Under the pieces are notes generated by a model. The model was not told where the DNA came from and made no database searches. It saw only the letters and a program-made list of their open reading frames with translations. Shown here in pieces: positions 32,326 through 61,800 of a stretch of 64,000 bases of DNA. The translations under genes were made by a program, and so were the position numbers. How positions within the stretch are numbered: position 1 is the stretch's first letter; each line of letters starts with the position of its first letter. This DNA comes from Acanthochromis polyacanthus (taxonomy: Eukaryota; Chordata; Actinopteri; Pomacentridae), in assembly GCF_021347895.1 (NCBI RefSeq), contig NC_067118.1:16833011-16897010 (forward strand). Direction: 5' to 3'.

Positions 32326-33030
32326 CCCTGCAGTAAAACTTGTTTTTACACTTGAAAACTCTTATTCTTCCAGTGCTCAGGTATTTGATTATTTCTCTTA
32401 CTGTGAACCTTCACTGTGATCACAATCACAAACTCTGTCTGGTCCTACATACACAGTGACATATGGTCATATAGATAGATGTAACTTCATTTCATAATAG
32501 CATCGCTTCAGATGCTAACTTAATTTTTTTTTGTCTAAAGATTTGTCGATGGAAAACCAGTTTGTGGCTTGAGCTTCTTGGCAGTCATATGGAGAATTCT
32601 CTTTGACACTAAGCTTAATGACATTTCAGACAGTGAAATGGCAACCTGGAGGCAATTTAATGTATATATGTTTTTATCCTTGTAGGGATCATTTTGCTGA
32701 GAGGACCTTACTGATAAGACATTTTGAAGGGACAGATGGGTAAATCATTATGAGACAACCTGTGCAAAGAAGTCTAAACAAAAGGCCTCTGACACTGATA
32801 ACTTTGCTTGACTTTTATCAGAGTGCTTAAATAAGTACAGGATCTTCAACAAACATGACCAATTTTATAAAACATGCAATACAATTTGTTTTGAAATATG
32901 ATGTACTGAAAGAACAAAAATTTCAAAATTCACACTTGATGGTTGAAAACATTTTTTGAGCCACCATTATTTCGTGCTTGTAATGTATATTCTCAATTCA
33001 ATTTTATTTATAGAGCACCAATTTACAACA
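32326..33030. other. Intergenic DNA, nothing recognised
   Basis: AT-rich, no supported feature. Confidence 0.4.
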
Positions 33031-34190
33031 TACGCTATCAGTCAAAAATTTTTAGAATATTCCAATTTTTCCAGTTTTTTATTGGAAATTATGCATGGTA
33101 ATGTTTCATTGTACTCTGACATAAAAGTTTGGAACAATTAAACAAATGAAGTTTTCAAAAAATCAATTTAGAAACCAAAATGTATTCTAAATTTTTTACT
33201 CATCAACGTTGCCACTTTTGGCAGATATAGCAGCTGAACACACACGCGGCATTCTTTCTACAAAGGAAATCAAATATTCTTCAGAAAGTTCTTCCTAACT
33301 CTGTTGCAGAAGTTCCCATAAATGTGTGGCACTTGTAGGTTGCTCTGCTTTCACTCTTCTGTCCAGTTCATCCTAAACCAGCTCCATGGGGTTTCAGTCT
33401 GGAGACTGTGCTGGACACTCCATGTTTTCAAGCTTACCATCTTGTTCTTTTTTTATAAGGTAGCTCTGGCACAGCTTGGACTTATGTTTTGTGTCATTAT
33501 CTTGATGTAGGATGAACCCCTGACCAACTAGGAACATACCAGAGGGTACTGCATGGCGCTGCAGAATGCTGTGGTAGCCGTTTAGGTTCAGGGTTCCTCT
33601 CACTCTGTGCAATTGACTGACCCTGGATCCAGCAAAACAGCCCCAGACCATCACACTTCCTCCTCCATGTTTGACAGTTGACACACTGAGGAAACATCCT
33701 TTCGCCGACTCGACGGCGTACAAAAATCCTGCATCATGAACCTCTTCAGTAGTCCATTGGTCGTGTTTCATGGGCCAGACGAGCCTCTTTTTCTGATTCT
33801 GACATCTCAGCAATGACTTTCTTGCTGCAACTCGACCTGTCAAATCTGCAACTCCAGTTCTTCTCTTCACAGTTGAAACTGAGACTTTCTTACTGCGACC
33901 ACTGTTAAGCTGTGCTTGAAGCTGTTGTCCTGTGAGCCGCCTATCATCCAAGCTGTTGACTCTCAGAAACTTGTCTTCTGATTCTGTTGTGACTTTGGGT
34001 CTTTCAGACCTCTTCCTGTCAGAGTTTCCCCCAGTGTCTGAGTACCTTTTGATGGTGAAAAAAATTGTATGCCTTGACACCTTGATTTTCTTCACAATTT
34101 CTCTGTAGGAAAGACCTACATTTTTAAGTGTTAAGATGGTCTGTCTCTCTTCTATTGTTAATTCCCTTTTCCTTGTCATTTTTAAAGCAA
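33031..34190 (-). mobile_element. Tc1/mariner-type element, one end lost
   Basis: Starts TACGCTATCAGTCAAAAATT, a Tc1-like terminus, and carries a long minus-strand transposase remnant. I could not find the matching inverted repeat on the right up to 34800, so the element is truncated or diverged there. Confidence 0.8.
33394..34179 (-). pseudogene. Tc1/mariner transposase remnant, 261 codons open
   Basis: Starts MTRKRELTIEERQTILTLKN, with two helix-turn-helix units and a C-terminal HQDNDTKHKSK. The region of the first catalytic Asp reads WTTEEVHDAGFLYAV, out of the family pattern (frameshift). The frame stops just after AQSPD, before the catalytic Glu. Dead despite its length. Confidence 0.88.
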
Positions 34191-34959
34191 CACACTACTT
34201 TCTGCAGTACAATACAGTTCAGATAATGCTCTAGAGGGTTTGGAGAACTGGTAGCAAGCAACAAGTACATGAACTTGATAATCCTCATCAATGACTAAAA
34301 GATGAAAAACTGCAAGATGAGAAGAAGACAGCCATCTCGTTGCTGAACAAAGAGGGTTACAGTGAGAGACCCATCGCTAACCTGCTCGTAATCAAAACAG
34401 CTACGACCTGAGCAAGAAAATGTCGTAAGAACTGCAGAAGATGGGGCAGAAAATAGTGATCCCAAAGCTGTACAATGTGCAGTAATAGTGTCCAGTACAC
34501 ATTATGCATCAATGACAGACACATTATTCTGTACTGTAAGTAAAGTGCTGTATTGATGATCAAAGTTGAAACAGATCTCAAATGAAAGTTTCCACAATTC
34601 CAGTCCAGAAAAAAATTTGGTTCTGTAACAATTTTGAATTTTCTTTGACATATTTCATGATGTTTTTTGAATTCTGAAAATTGCTTTGGTCTCAGAATTA
34701 AAGTATGTATTGTACTGGAAAGTAGAAAAATAATCAAACCCCAGTGCAGATATTCTGTTCAATTTAATATACTCTGTGGTCTTCGCCAGACATAAATGAC
34801 TGTGCCCAAAATATAGCGGTGTCAAACCGTCCTCACAGTGAGAGTCTAAAATATACAATAGGATGGAGAGGAAAGACGGAGTGGGAGGAGAGTAGAAGAA
34901 CTAGAGAGGAGGGGATTCAATATCGTCAGCAAACAGGCAATCATGTTTTCTCCCTATTT
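34191..34959. other. Intergenic DNA upstream of fam131c
   Basis: Plus-strand 34313-34400 translates as KTAISLLNKEGYSERPIANLL, resembling the first helix-turn-helix of a different Tc1-type transposase; nothing further of it is visible. From 34810 the DNA becomes purine-rich. Confidence 0.45.
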
Positions 34960-34964
34960 CCCTC

Positions 34965-34996
34965 TCTCTCTCTCTCTTTCTCTCTCTCTCTTTCTG
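34965..34996. repeat. (CT)n tract
   Basis: Pyrimidine tract about 60-90 bp upstream of the TATA-like box of fam131c, a common setting in vertebrate promoters. Confidence 0.9.
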
Positions 34997-35048
34997 TACA
35001 CCCTCCTCCCCACATTTCGTCTGTGTCACTCTCTCACCTCTCGTCTCC

Positions 35049-35055
35049 TATATAG
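35049..35055 (+). promoter_or_regulatory. fam131c: TATA-like box of fam131c
   Basis: TATATAG lies 227 bp upstream of the fam131c start codon, downstream of a CT tract. This predicts transcription starting near 35080 and a 5' UTR of about 195 nt. Inferred from sequence and position only. Confidence 0.5.
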
Positions 35056-35239
35056 AGAAGTCAGCCAATGCATAAGCTCAGCTGGCATTCACTCTTACTT
35101 TTCCCCCTGCCTCAGTTTCTCACTCCTCTCTGCTCCTCTGCTGACTGATACTTCTGCTACTACTGCTTCTTCTTCCCTTCCTTCATCCTTTTCCACCTTT
35201 CTTTCGCCCGCTCCTCGTCTTCCACATCTTCGGTCCACC

Positions 35240-35254
35240 ATGGTGAACAGATAA
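35240..35254 (+). promoter_or_regulatory. Upstream ORF in the fam131c leader (MVNR, stop)
   Basis: CCACCATGG is a perfect Kozak match, and the frame stops after four codons (TAA), 21 nt before the main ATG at 35276. If the leader is transcribed as predicted, ribosomes should meet this start first, so fam131c translation would need leaky scanning or reinitiation. Confidence 0.55.
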
Positions 35255-35275
35255 CCACCTGACTGTCCTGAGACC

Positions 35276-51594
<16,319 letters not shown>

Positions 51595-51900
51595 GCTTGG
51601 AAAAAAGACAAGCCATCAATCTTGATGGCAATCTCGAAAACGAGCCTTACTTAGAGGACTTGAGTCTCAGCCACCAGCAATGACAGATATAAAAACATAA
51701 AAGGGAGACAGCTGTGAGATCTCTCAAGAGGCAGCCACTCGAATGGCTTTTTCTGGAAAGGTTTAAGAGCCTGGTCCCTAAACACAAAGACCCTAAATAT
51801 TTTCTCTTTGGTTGAGACTTCTACATCTGTGAATGTACATAGCTCAACTGTTACAATTTAATTTTGTATTCAATGTACAATAAACACTTTCATAATACAT
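51595..51900 (+). other. fam131c: fam131c 3' UTR with poly(A) signal
   Basis: AATAAA at 51879-51884 ends a UTR of about 300 nt. Confidence 0.7.
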
Positions 51901-53402
51901 GTAGAAGCGAACTGTGAACAGTCAAATGGTACTGGTGTAAATATCTTGTTATAAAATATCAGTTTGAATATATGTGCATTATAGTTGTGTTGGATTAGTT
52001 TTTCTTTCACTCTCCTTAACTGAAGAGAAGAATTTGGACAAAAACATGAAGTCCAACCTACAGACAAAATATCTCCAAGAAACTGAAAACGTGTCTCATC
52101 TGAATATAGAGAATGGAAAGAACAGCCAATTATCTGTCTGAGGCTCAACTGTGATTAGCAATAATTCACTTTTGTGAGAGCCACGGGTGCAGGGGAGCAG
52201 TGAGAGAAAAGATGAGGGCAGGAAAACAGAGAAGGAGAATGATACAGTCTCAGTCTGCTTTCATGTTTTTCAAAGGTTTACATAAAGTGAAGCTGTGGTG
52301 TGTTTTCTTTGGTTACTTCAGCATGGCTCTGAATGGTTACATCTGTCCTCAAAATCCTTCAGCAAAGCGGTGAAATAATTTGCAGTCTATTTAATACTCC
52401 AGTGCAACAACGTCTGGTTGCTTTGCTCCAAGATGTAAATCTAACACATGACAGTGAAAGTTAATAATATCACACTGGATAGTCACACTGAGTTTCAGTG
52501 GTGTGTACAGTATTATTGGTCTATATAGTTTTAGAACATGATATAAAAGAAAATGATCTATACATCAAAACAAGATTTGAAGTGTCCACAAGCAACAGGA
52601 AACCAGAAACTAAACAGGGACTGGAGCTACTTTTCACACTGCGGTTTCTGAACAGATCTGAATATGGCATCATTCTTACTTCTGGAGGAACTTTTATCAA
52701 ACAATTGCTATTTTCATTCACAGTAATCAGAATATTTTTTTATCATGTACTAACTTGACATGGTTTGACTGTATAATTGCCTGCATGTACTGAGACAATG
52801 ATTTTGTATTTGATGCATGAATAATTGAAATGCTCTATTTTCAGTAACACTCACCTCTCAGACCAGCAGAATTGAAATAGCACAATCCTACTCCAAACAT
52901 GTCACATACTGCCACTCAGTCACATTTGAGCACATATATTTTTCAACACGCGGGTTAGTCTGATACTGATGAAAAACAGACATAAGTTCACAGTCAAATG
53001 TTCTCTGCTGGTGTCATCACTGTCACTCCTTTTCAGTTGACAAGAAGTGTGTATATAATGTGTTGTTGATGTTGAGAAAGCCCTTTGAACCCAAATCAAG
53101 ATCTTGCCCTTGTCACAGATCAGGGCAGAGACACAAGTGCAGGACGACAAATACGCAGCAGACATGAAATTCAAACAATGATCTTTTTACACACACTGAT
53201 ATTTATACTAATTTACAAGAAGGTCAAAGGGAAAAACAGAACTGATGGAACAGAGCACACATGAGGTTGACTTCTCCCGAGGGAGAAAAATTGCAAACTA
53301 CTAATTACTAATGTTAAGTACTATGAAAACAGGAGCAGGACGGAAGACTAAGATACAGCTTATCATACTTCTAAACAGACTCGATCTCACAAAAGCAGAA
53401 TG
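51901..53402. other. Intergenic DNA between fam131c and clcnk
   Basis: Nothing recognised; no tail-to-tail overlap of the two genes is apparent. Confidence 0.4.
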
Positions 53403-53806
53403 CACTGATTAGGCATAACATTACAACCAATATTGTGTTGGTCTCCTTTATGCTGCTAAAACATCCCAGAGATGCTCAACAAGATTTGGACCTGAGTAAT
53501 GTGGAACCTGGATGAACACCTTGGCTCTGTCATGTTCCCTGGGTCACTCCTGAGCAGTTTGCGGTGTGTCGGGGTGCATTGTCCTGCTGAGGGTGGCAAC
53601 TGACATCAAGGACTGCTGTTGCTGTGAAGGATGTTGGTGGGTTAGGAGGTTGCTTGACTTACAGTGTTTAGGTGGGTGGTACATGTCAAACATCCACATG
53701 AATGTCAGGACTCAAAGTTTCCCAGCTGAACACTGCATTATAACAAGATGACCGATGTTATTCACTTCACCTGTCAGTGGTCACAATGTTGTGGCTGATC
53801 GGTGTG
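53403..53806. mobile_element. Internally deleted relative of the 56090-57286 transposon
   Basis: Starts CACTGATTAGGCATAACATT and ends near GTGGCTGATCGGTGTGTA, the same termini as 56090-57286 in diverged form. About 400 bp with no transposase, so a non-autonomous derivative. Confidence 0.75.
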
Positions 53807-54984
53807 TATGCACAAAGCTGGGCTAACCAGGACTTGGTAATACAAAGTCAGGAAAGTCAGAAGCAGGGCAGGAATAGGAATGTACATATCGCACACAACA
53901 CAATTAATACAACACTACGTGGTATAAAATGGAATGATAACTAAACGATCAACAGTATACACAAGCACAATGATAATCTAAAGACCCGAGAGAGAGAAAG
54001 CCGGGCTAAATGTAGCTGACAGCCAGATGGGAAGCCTGCCAGTGGTCACACATTTCACCCTCCTTTCGCCTCAGATTTTATTATCTGCATGTTATTGTTT
54101 TCAAAATTGATTTCACTATGAGAAACATCAACTTCCAGCATTGCTTAGAATTTGGATCATGCAGTATGCAGCCCTTCTAGTTTATTTATTTATTTTTGTC
54201 TTTTTTGTGTATTCAGTTATTGACAATGCTTGCCTCCCTGCCTGCAAATGTTTCACCAAAACAAACTCACATGATTGTATTTCTCAATACGGCTGTGATT
54301 GGTTTAAAGAAATAGAAACAAGTGTGCTTTTATCCATTGTATGAGAATTATATGAGGATGCAGCCAGACCATTCTGTTCTGCAGAATGGTTTAAAGAGTT
54401 CCTTCAAAGACAATTCCATTTTTTTAATGGTGTATGCCACAGGGCCTTTCTATTATTGCCACTTGAGGCACCAATTCCCATTGTTTTTACATTCGACACA
54501 TTGCAGCTTTGACTCAGGCCTCTCTTAAATACAATTCATACTAGAAACTGCAGGATAGAATACTAAGGTTAAATGTGACACTAGCCCAAAGTGTTACAGT
54601 GTCCTGACATGAATAGAAACCATTTACTGTTTGGACTCAAACTTATTGCACATTATAGGGCAGAGACTGTTTTAAACTGTGGGTTTGCAAAAGCTCATAA
54701 CTGTCAGAACATCTGTGAGCAAACTGCAAACAGGAAATGCTTATAGTGAATTTATTGTATGCGTGAAGGGAAAACATCTCATTTCCAACTCCTTACAAAT
54801 GGACACTTGGTCACAACCCCTTGGTGTCAATTTTAGATGCTCCTGTCATAGTCATTCTAGGTTGGAGGCCTGGTGGTGGACAGACAATCTCTCTGGTTAT
54901 GTTTAGACTTCAAACCTACAGATTTCTTAAAAAAACAAACAAACACTGGCTTAAAAAATAGATGTTAATTTTTAGCCTACAGTT
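53807..54984. other. Intergenic DNA, nothing recognised
   Basis: No supported gene or repeat. Confidence 0.4.
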
Positions 54985-55261
54985 CTCCAGCTTCCTCCCA
55001 CAGTCCAAAGATATGCTAAGGGCTAATTAGTTGTACAAAATTGTCTGTAGGTGTGAATATGAGTGTGATTGTTTGTCTCTACATGTAGCCCTGTGGTAGA
55101 CTGGTGACCTGTTCAGCATGTCCAGAGCCTTCACCCTCAGTCAGCTGGGATGGACTCCAGCCCCTCCTCATGACCCTAATAAGGATTAAGCACTGTGTAG
55201 ATGGTGGACAGATGGATGGATGGATGGATGGATGGATGGATGGATGGATGGATGGATGGAT
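54985..55261 (+). mobile_element. 5'-truncated SINE-like element with (ATGG)n tail
   Basis: Begins inside the body (TTCTCCAGCTTCCTCCCACA) and runs to about 13 ATGG units at 55209-55261. The tRNA-like head is missing. Confidence 0.85.
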
Positions 55262-55818
55262 GTTGCTCCATCTTTGCTGACTGCAGCCCAACAGCGTCAG
55301 ACTTTAAACCCTCTGTTTTAGAACATGATTTATGACAAAAAATGCACAGCTTGTAATTACACAGCCCATATGCCACCACGGAAGCGAATACATATTCAAC
55401 AGATACTGACTGAGAAGTGTGGTTTAGCAGGAAAAACACACCAGCAGGGATTTGCTGTGCTAACCAGTACACAGCAGTGTTTCAGGCTTTTGTGTTCATG
55501 CCCACTGGGCGTGATTCTGGATAGATAGATTCATAAATGTTCTATGTCACAGAGTCCAAATCAGTGAATTAAACTGTTTCCTCAGTGGATAAGATCCTGC
55601 AAATTAGAATGAAAGGCCAGACAATGAGCTCAGATTGATGTTTATCATAGGGGTTTCCAGTTAATGACAGTATTGTGTAAATATTGTCACACTTGAGGAA
55701 TGATGAGATGCTATCACGAATAAACAAAGACTTCCTTACAAGCTAATCAGACAGAGACTGATTTATATTTGCAACATAAAATGGTCGTCCATTGTGTTCA
55801 TTTCCTGTGTGATCCTGC
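55262..55818. other. Probable 3' UTR and flank of clcnk
   Basis: Lies downstream of the clcnk stop on the minus strand. No clear poly(A) hexamer was found, so the transcript end is not placed. Confidence 0.35.
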
Positions 55819-55857
55819 TTAGATTTCTTTGGCCAAGTCCTCTAGTATTCTCTTTAT
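55819..55857 (-). CDS. clcnk: clcnk last exon
   Basis: 39 bp from a CCTCCAG acceptor to TAA; reads [12 protein letters not shown]. Position and length match the short last exon of mammalian CLCNK genes as I remember them. Confidence 0.82.
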   Translation of the reverse strand: MKRILEDLAKEI

Positions 55858-58800
55858 CTGGAGGAGGAAATAGAGAAAGGAAGAGAGGGGAGGAAGAGAA
55901 GGAGCGGAAGATACTGCTATGAATTCATGAGTAGCCATTTTGTCTCTTACAGCTTGCATAATTTTCCAGAAACCCGTACAGAGATGTGGTCTTGTTTAAA
56001 AAATCAAAACACAACTGGATGAGACAAATGCCCACAGAGAAATATAACAGAATCATGCAAAGACAGTACTGATACAACATTGACAATTACACTGATCAGG
56101 CATAACATTATAACCACTGACAGGTGAAGTAAATTACACTGATCATCTCCTCATCATGGCACCTGTTGGTTGGTTGAATATATTAGGCAGCAAGTGAACA
56201 TTTTTTGTCCTCAAACTTGATGTGTTAGAAGCAGCAAAAACTGACAAGTGTGAGGATTTGAGTAAGTTTGACAAGGGCCAGATTGTGATGGCTCGATGAC
56301 TGGGTCTGACCATTTCCAAAACTGCAGCTCTTGTGAGGTGTTCCTGATCTGCAGTGGTCGGTATCTATCAAAAGTGGGAAGGAACGGAAGGAACAGTGGT
56401 GAACCAGCGACGGGGTCATGGGCTGCCAAGGCTCAATGATGTGCGCGGGGAGTGAAGGCTGGCTCGTGTGGTCCGATTCAACAGACAAGTCACTGTTGCT
56501 CAAATTGAAGAAGTTGTTCATGCTGGTTCTGATAGAAAGGTGTCAGAATACACAGTGCATCACAGTTTGTTGTGTATGGGGCTGTATAGTTAAAGACCAG
56601 TCAAGGTGTCCATGCTGACACTGCCCAAATGGCAAAAAGGGGCATGTGAACATCAGAACTGGACTGTGGAGGTAATGGAAGAAGGTGGCCTGGTCTGATG
56701 AATCCCATTTTCATCACTTGGATAGCTGGGTGCGTGTGCGTTGCTTAACCGAGGAACACATGGCACCAGGATGCACTATGGGAAGCCAGCGGAGGCAATG
56801 TGATGCTTTGGATAGTGTACTGATGGGAAACTTTGGGTGCTGCCATCCATGTGGATGTTACTTTGACATGTACCACCTACCTAGGCATTGCTGTAGACCA
56901 TGTACACCCTTTCATGGAAACAGTATTCCCTGATGGCTGTGGCCTCTCTCAGCAGGATAATATGCCATACCACAAAGCAGAAATGATTCAGGAATGGTTT
57001 GAAGAACACAACAACAAATTTTAAGTTTTGACATGGCCTCCAAATACCCCAAATCTAAATCCAATCATGTATCTGTGGTTGTGATGGACAAACAAGTCCG
57101 ATTCATGGAGGCCCCACCTCGCAACTTACAGGACTTAAAGGATCTGCTGCTAACACCTTGGTGCCAGATACCACAGCACACCTTCAGAGGTCGAGTGAAG
57201 TCCATGCCTAATGGTTCAGGGCTGTTTTGGCAGCAAATAGGGGACTACCACAAGGCAGGTGTTCATAATGTTATGCCTGATCAGTGTATATTTGTGATTA
57301 TAAATTCCCTCATGACATGCAAACGCTCATTACCTCTGGCCATGTGATGAGGCCAAGCAGCCTTCCTCTGTCTGCTACAAACAAGGTCTGGGCTCCAACT
57401 AGAGTCAGTACACTGACAGCCTGAAAGGAAATGGTGAAAAAGAAATCTCTAGTTGCTTATTTTAAATGAGAAGTTCACTAGTCTTTGAAAAAGAGAAGAT
57501 GAATGCTAATTTCATGTTATTAAATCTGCAATAACTATTTTTCTTTTAGTTGTTGGTCGCTTGAGGGCAGCAGGAACAAGTTGTAAACACATCTGTTTTT
57601 TCATTGATATTTCTGTCCACCAATGGTATGGAGCATTTTAAGTGTAAGATTAATATTCACTCACTTTTAGACCTGTTTTTGGTCTCTACCAACTCCTGCG
57701 GGAATTATGATGCTCTCTTTCAGCTAAATGCTACACTGTCTGCTATTTAGTAGTAAGTAATATAAAGTGAATTTTAATTGATGAGAACGGAGGGGTCTAC
57801 TACAGAGTGAGACTAATGAGTTAGCGTTGAGCGTAAAGTCAGAGATTTCAGATTCATGAAGGTGGTTCTCCCTTAATTTCTTTTGATCACCATGGCAGTT
57901 TTTGCTGCATAGCTAACCTACTCCAGAGGAGGTTCTGTTCAGAGTTTGGGTTATTTGGCTGGAACAACTCTTTTTCTCTGGGCTATACAGATTCTCAGGT
58001 AAGGGACAACATTATATCTGCCAACTTGAGTGACCATAATGTGTTTGTAATCTCACTAGACAAATTGGGTTTTTACAGTAGGTAAACTGTATGTATCACA
58101 TTGCACTCATTCAGTTTTTGACAGAAAATGCATAAAGTAAAACTGAGAGTAAAAAGTAATTTCCACATCTCTTGTCAGTATGGGACAGTGTCAGACTTTA
58201 ATGCACTTTTTGAGTCTCAAGTTTAAACTATAAAAGCTCTAATGTGCAGCTGTCATGTTAGAAATCAGCAGCCACATTGAGAGTGCACTGAGTTGGAAAG
58301 GATAGTGTCCATGGCTCAGGTTTAGGAGTTCAGTCATTGCAGCTTTGATTAGTTGTACTATGGCTCATTCTGTACTTCCTGTTTACTGTTGTATCTATTT
58401 CCACTGATTATTAGTTGGTCAGTGTCACAGTCAGAGTCTTCATGTCCTCTGAGAATTCTTTTCCATGTGGAGACATGACACAAACATGCGGATAGATGCC
58501 GCCTATAGGTGCAAAACTGAGAAAGTTCTGGGGTAGACTGAGAAAGTGTTGAACTATTTGTTAAATGAATCCATGCTGTGTACATTTCTCAAAATCTGCC
58601 TACCTCCTGAATAGTGTTGTGAGGTGACAACAGGACAGAAGTTGGGTGAATGCAGCAGACCTCATCCAGATGTTTCTCCAGACTCTGTACAGAACAGCAC
58701 AAACATGTTGAGTTGATGTCACAGGTACTGTATGTGTGTCACACAGCAGTCAGTATTAGTTGTTGTTTCTATTCCGCTGAAAAACCAATTTAATACTTTT

Positions 58801-61800
58801 TATAGTTTATCTTCGACCCTTGCGCCAGTCCTATCTTTTTAAAAGCCATTTTTGATAAGCAGCTCTGTTTTCATAACGTATTTTTCAGTGCCTAGATTAT
58901 GCTTTGAAATGGACGTGAGCTGTCACAAAATGAGCTTCTGCATCAGCAGCAGTCCTCTCTGTAAATCTTGTTCCCATCCTCTTTTTGTGACTGTTTTACA
59001 TTCAGTCAGTGTCAAACGGATTGTAAAGACGTGACCTGCTTTTAAACTAGCTCCCTCTGCAGCTACCTGTCTATCTACACAAAGCCTTTACCTCAGCCTT
59101 ACAGTGATGCAGGAACATCAGCAGCTCTGGTCGCAGAACAAACCCCAGCAAAACCTGCGACTCTTTAACAGAAGAGAGGAGAGCAAATCAATTTTCCCTG
59201 CCACAGTTGGTGAAACAGTTTAAAGTGTGTGCAGCTCTCTAGTGGCTTTGAATCGTCCGTTCCAAACATAAGAATTCATCCATGTGATTGCTGCTCAAAG
59301 GCTCAGGTGGCCAATCGACTCTTTTCTCACAGTTGTCAGCCCCTCAGTGAGACGCTTTCACACTAAGGCATTGCTGCAATCCTTGGGACGGTGACATTTT
59401 TTCCTACTTTCTTTATATTATTTTTCTCTTTTCCTTTCTTTGGCTCTATGTGGTGTCATTACTGTGCTTGACCAACATGTGTATGATATTTGCTTGAAGA
59501 TTATACAGACTTTGTGCCAATGTTCCATATCCATAAGAGTATTTTATCTTTATTTTGTTAGAAGATTTAGACGAAACAGTTGTTTGCGCACCATGTGACT
59601 CCACCACAGGGATTTGTGTGTCAGTGCTGCTATTGACAGCATGCTGAACCTCCGCTGGCCCTGCTGCTTTTTGAAGCTGGACTGATTTCACTCCCAAAAC
59701 CTGTCCAACTGCTGTGGAGGGAAGCCTGCAAAACAGATGAATCATGTCACACCTGGAACTAAAGCAGCTGGAGTTTTATGAAACCATAACCTATGAAATC
59801 ATATCATGCAGTGTGCTAACACAGGAATTATATAATTTCACATTGAAAGACTTTTCGAATGTATACTCATGCTGTAAGGATCCACAAAATGACATTTGAT
59901 ACTGGTAACAATCACTGTTTGTTCCTAGAGACAAACATGAGCAAACAGAAGTAGCCCTGCAGTCCTCAGACTGTGTGTTGTATGATGCTGCTTGGAGGAA
60001 CAGACAGTCTCTACTGTCAGGACAGGGAAGGGCTTCACACCAAAATGAAACTTTTTGCTATTCCAAAAATATTGTCAAGTGGATTCATATTGTATGTCTG
60101 ACAGAAAGCAAGAGGATTTGTGTGTGTCTAAATTTGGATACACAACCTGAAATCCTGTCGCACTTTACTAAAAAACCTTCTCTACAATGAAATACATTTA
60201 ACAGGCGGGATGTTAGGGCTGGGCATCTTATAGATAGATAGATAGATAGTCTGTCTGTCTGTGGTGGTTTTTCTGTGGTGTTATCACTGCTAGGAACTAC
60301 TCCCGAATTTTCTGTCAACAATAAATCCTGTTGCCCTTGACTGCTAACTTCTCCTGGTGATTTCTTTGAAGCTCTTTAGAGAAGCTTTTAGGACATTTGA
60401 ACATGGTCAAGACTCTGGCCCATGATTTGGGACTAAGTTTCCACGTCACTGTTGACACACACACTGGTGCAGTAGCAGGATGGAGCAACACAGTTAGTGA
60501 ATTTCTACATAAAAATGAACGATGTCTTTCTTATCCCCAAAGTTTCGTTTGTTTTTACTTACCGAGGATTTGCCTTCCTCAGAGAGGGCAGGTGTGGGAG
60601 CCTCTTGCTGATGGAGAGGGCGTCATAGAAAGACGGGCGGTGACCAGAGCGTGCCAGTGCATTGGCCAGCAGAGTGGCGAGGAGGATGGGTACAGCATGG
60701 CTGAACTGGCCAGTTAACTCCACAGCCAGGAGAGCTGGGGACAATGTGTGTGTCACAGCTCCAGAGAAAGCTGCTGCACCTACAAAGCAGAAACTATGCT
60801 TAATGTGTAAACAACATATTCACTGTAGGTAATATTTTGGATCAAAATCAGTTTATCGGTGACTTATCAAAGTTTATCACACACATTATACATAAACCCA
60901 TTGGCCACAACATTGAAACAGGTGAAATGAATAGACTGATTATCTTGTTAAATGTAATGTTTTTGCGAAACTCTGGATCCTGGTATTCATGTGGATGTTG
61001 CTTTGACACATTCCATTCAACTAAACAGTGTTCCAGACCATGCACACCCCACCTTGGTGAAGGCACCCATAATGTCAGCAGAAGAGTGCACCCTGCAAAA
61101 GCTGTTCAGGAACAGCTCGAGGAACACAACAAAGAGCTCACTGTGATCTGTTGACCTGGCCTCTAAACTTCCCAGATATAAATCCAATCAAGCATGTGAG
61201 AGACCCACCCTGCAACCCCCTCTGGTCAGTGTTCTAGTGACGCCCCCAGAGTTTCTGCATCCATTCACCTATAGGTCAAAGCTGTTTTGGAGGCACCAGG
61301 GGGACCTACACAATATTTGGCATGTGGTGTTAATGTAACATCTGATTGTCCATCCATCCATCCATTCTCTATACACCGCTTTGTCCTCACTCGGGTTGCG
61401 GGGGGTGCTGGAGCCTATCCCAGCTGACTTGGGCGAAGGCAGGAGACACCCTGGACAGGTCGCCAGTCTGTCGCAGGGCTACATATGATTGTTGTATATA
61501 TTATTTCTCACCTTTGTCCTTTTTTTTTTGCTAAGATGTTGTTTTATCTACAGCACTGCTAAATCACATGCAACATTTTAGCAAACTTACCATACATTTA
61601 CATTTGACAGGTTTGTAGGGTTTTACATGTTGATTTGTAGCACACCATTCTTGTATTTTTAAAAAAAAATAAGATTACATAAAAAGATTTATATATTTCG
61701 TTAAATGATAATGCACTTAAGGCAGATTTGATGCTCAATTGAAAGTGCCTCATCAAAATCTCTACAACATTCACAACAGTTTAAAATACCTGAGAGAGGT

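Noticed and set aside
33394..34179. The 261-codon transposase frame as a functional gene
   Set aside because: Frameshifted at the first catalytic Asp region and stopped before the catalytic Glu.
59578..59725. Longer version of the clcnk CBS1 exon ending at a GTTTCG donor, with the next exon starting at 59154
   Set aside because: It keeps frame but adds two residues and uses a poor donor; the 59592/59162 pair reproduces the family sequence better.
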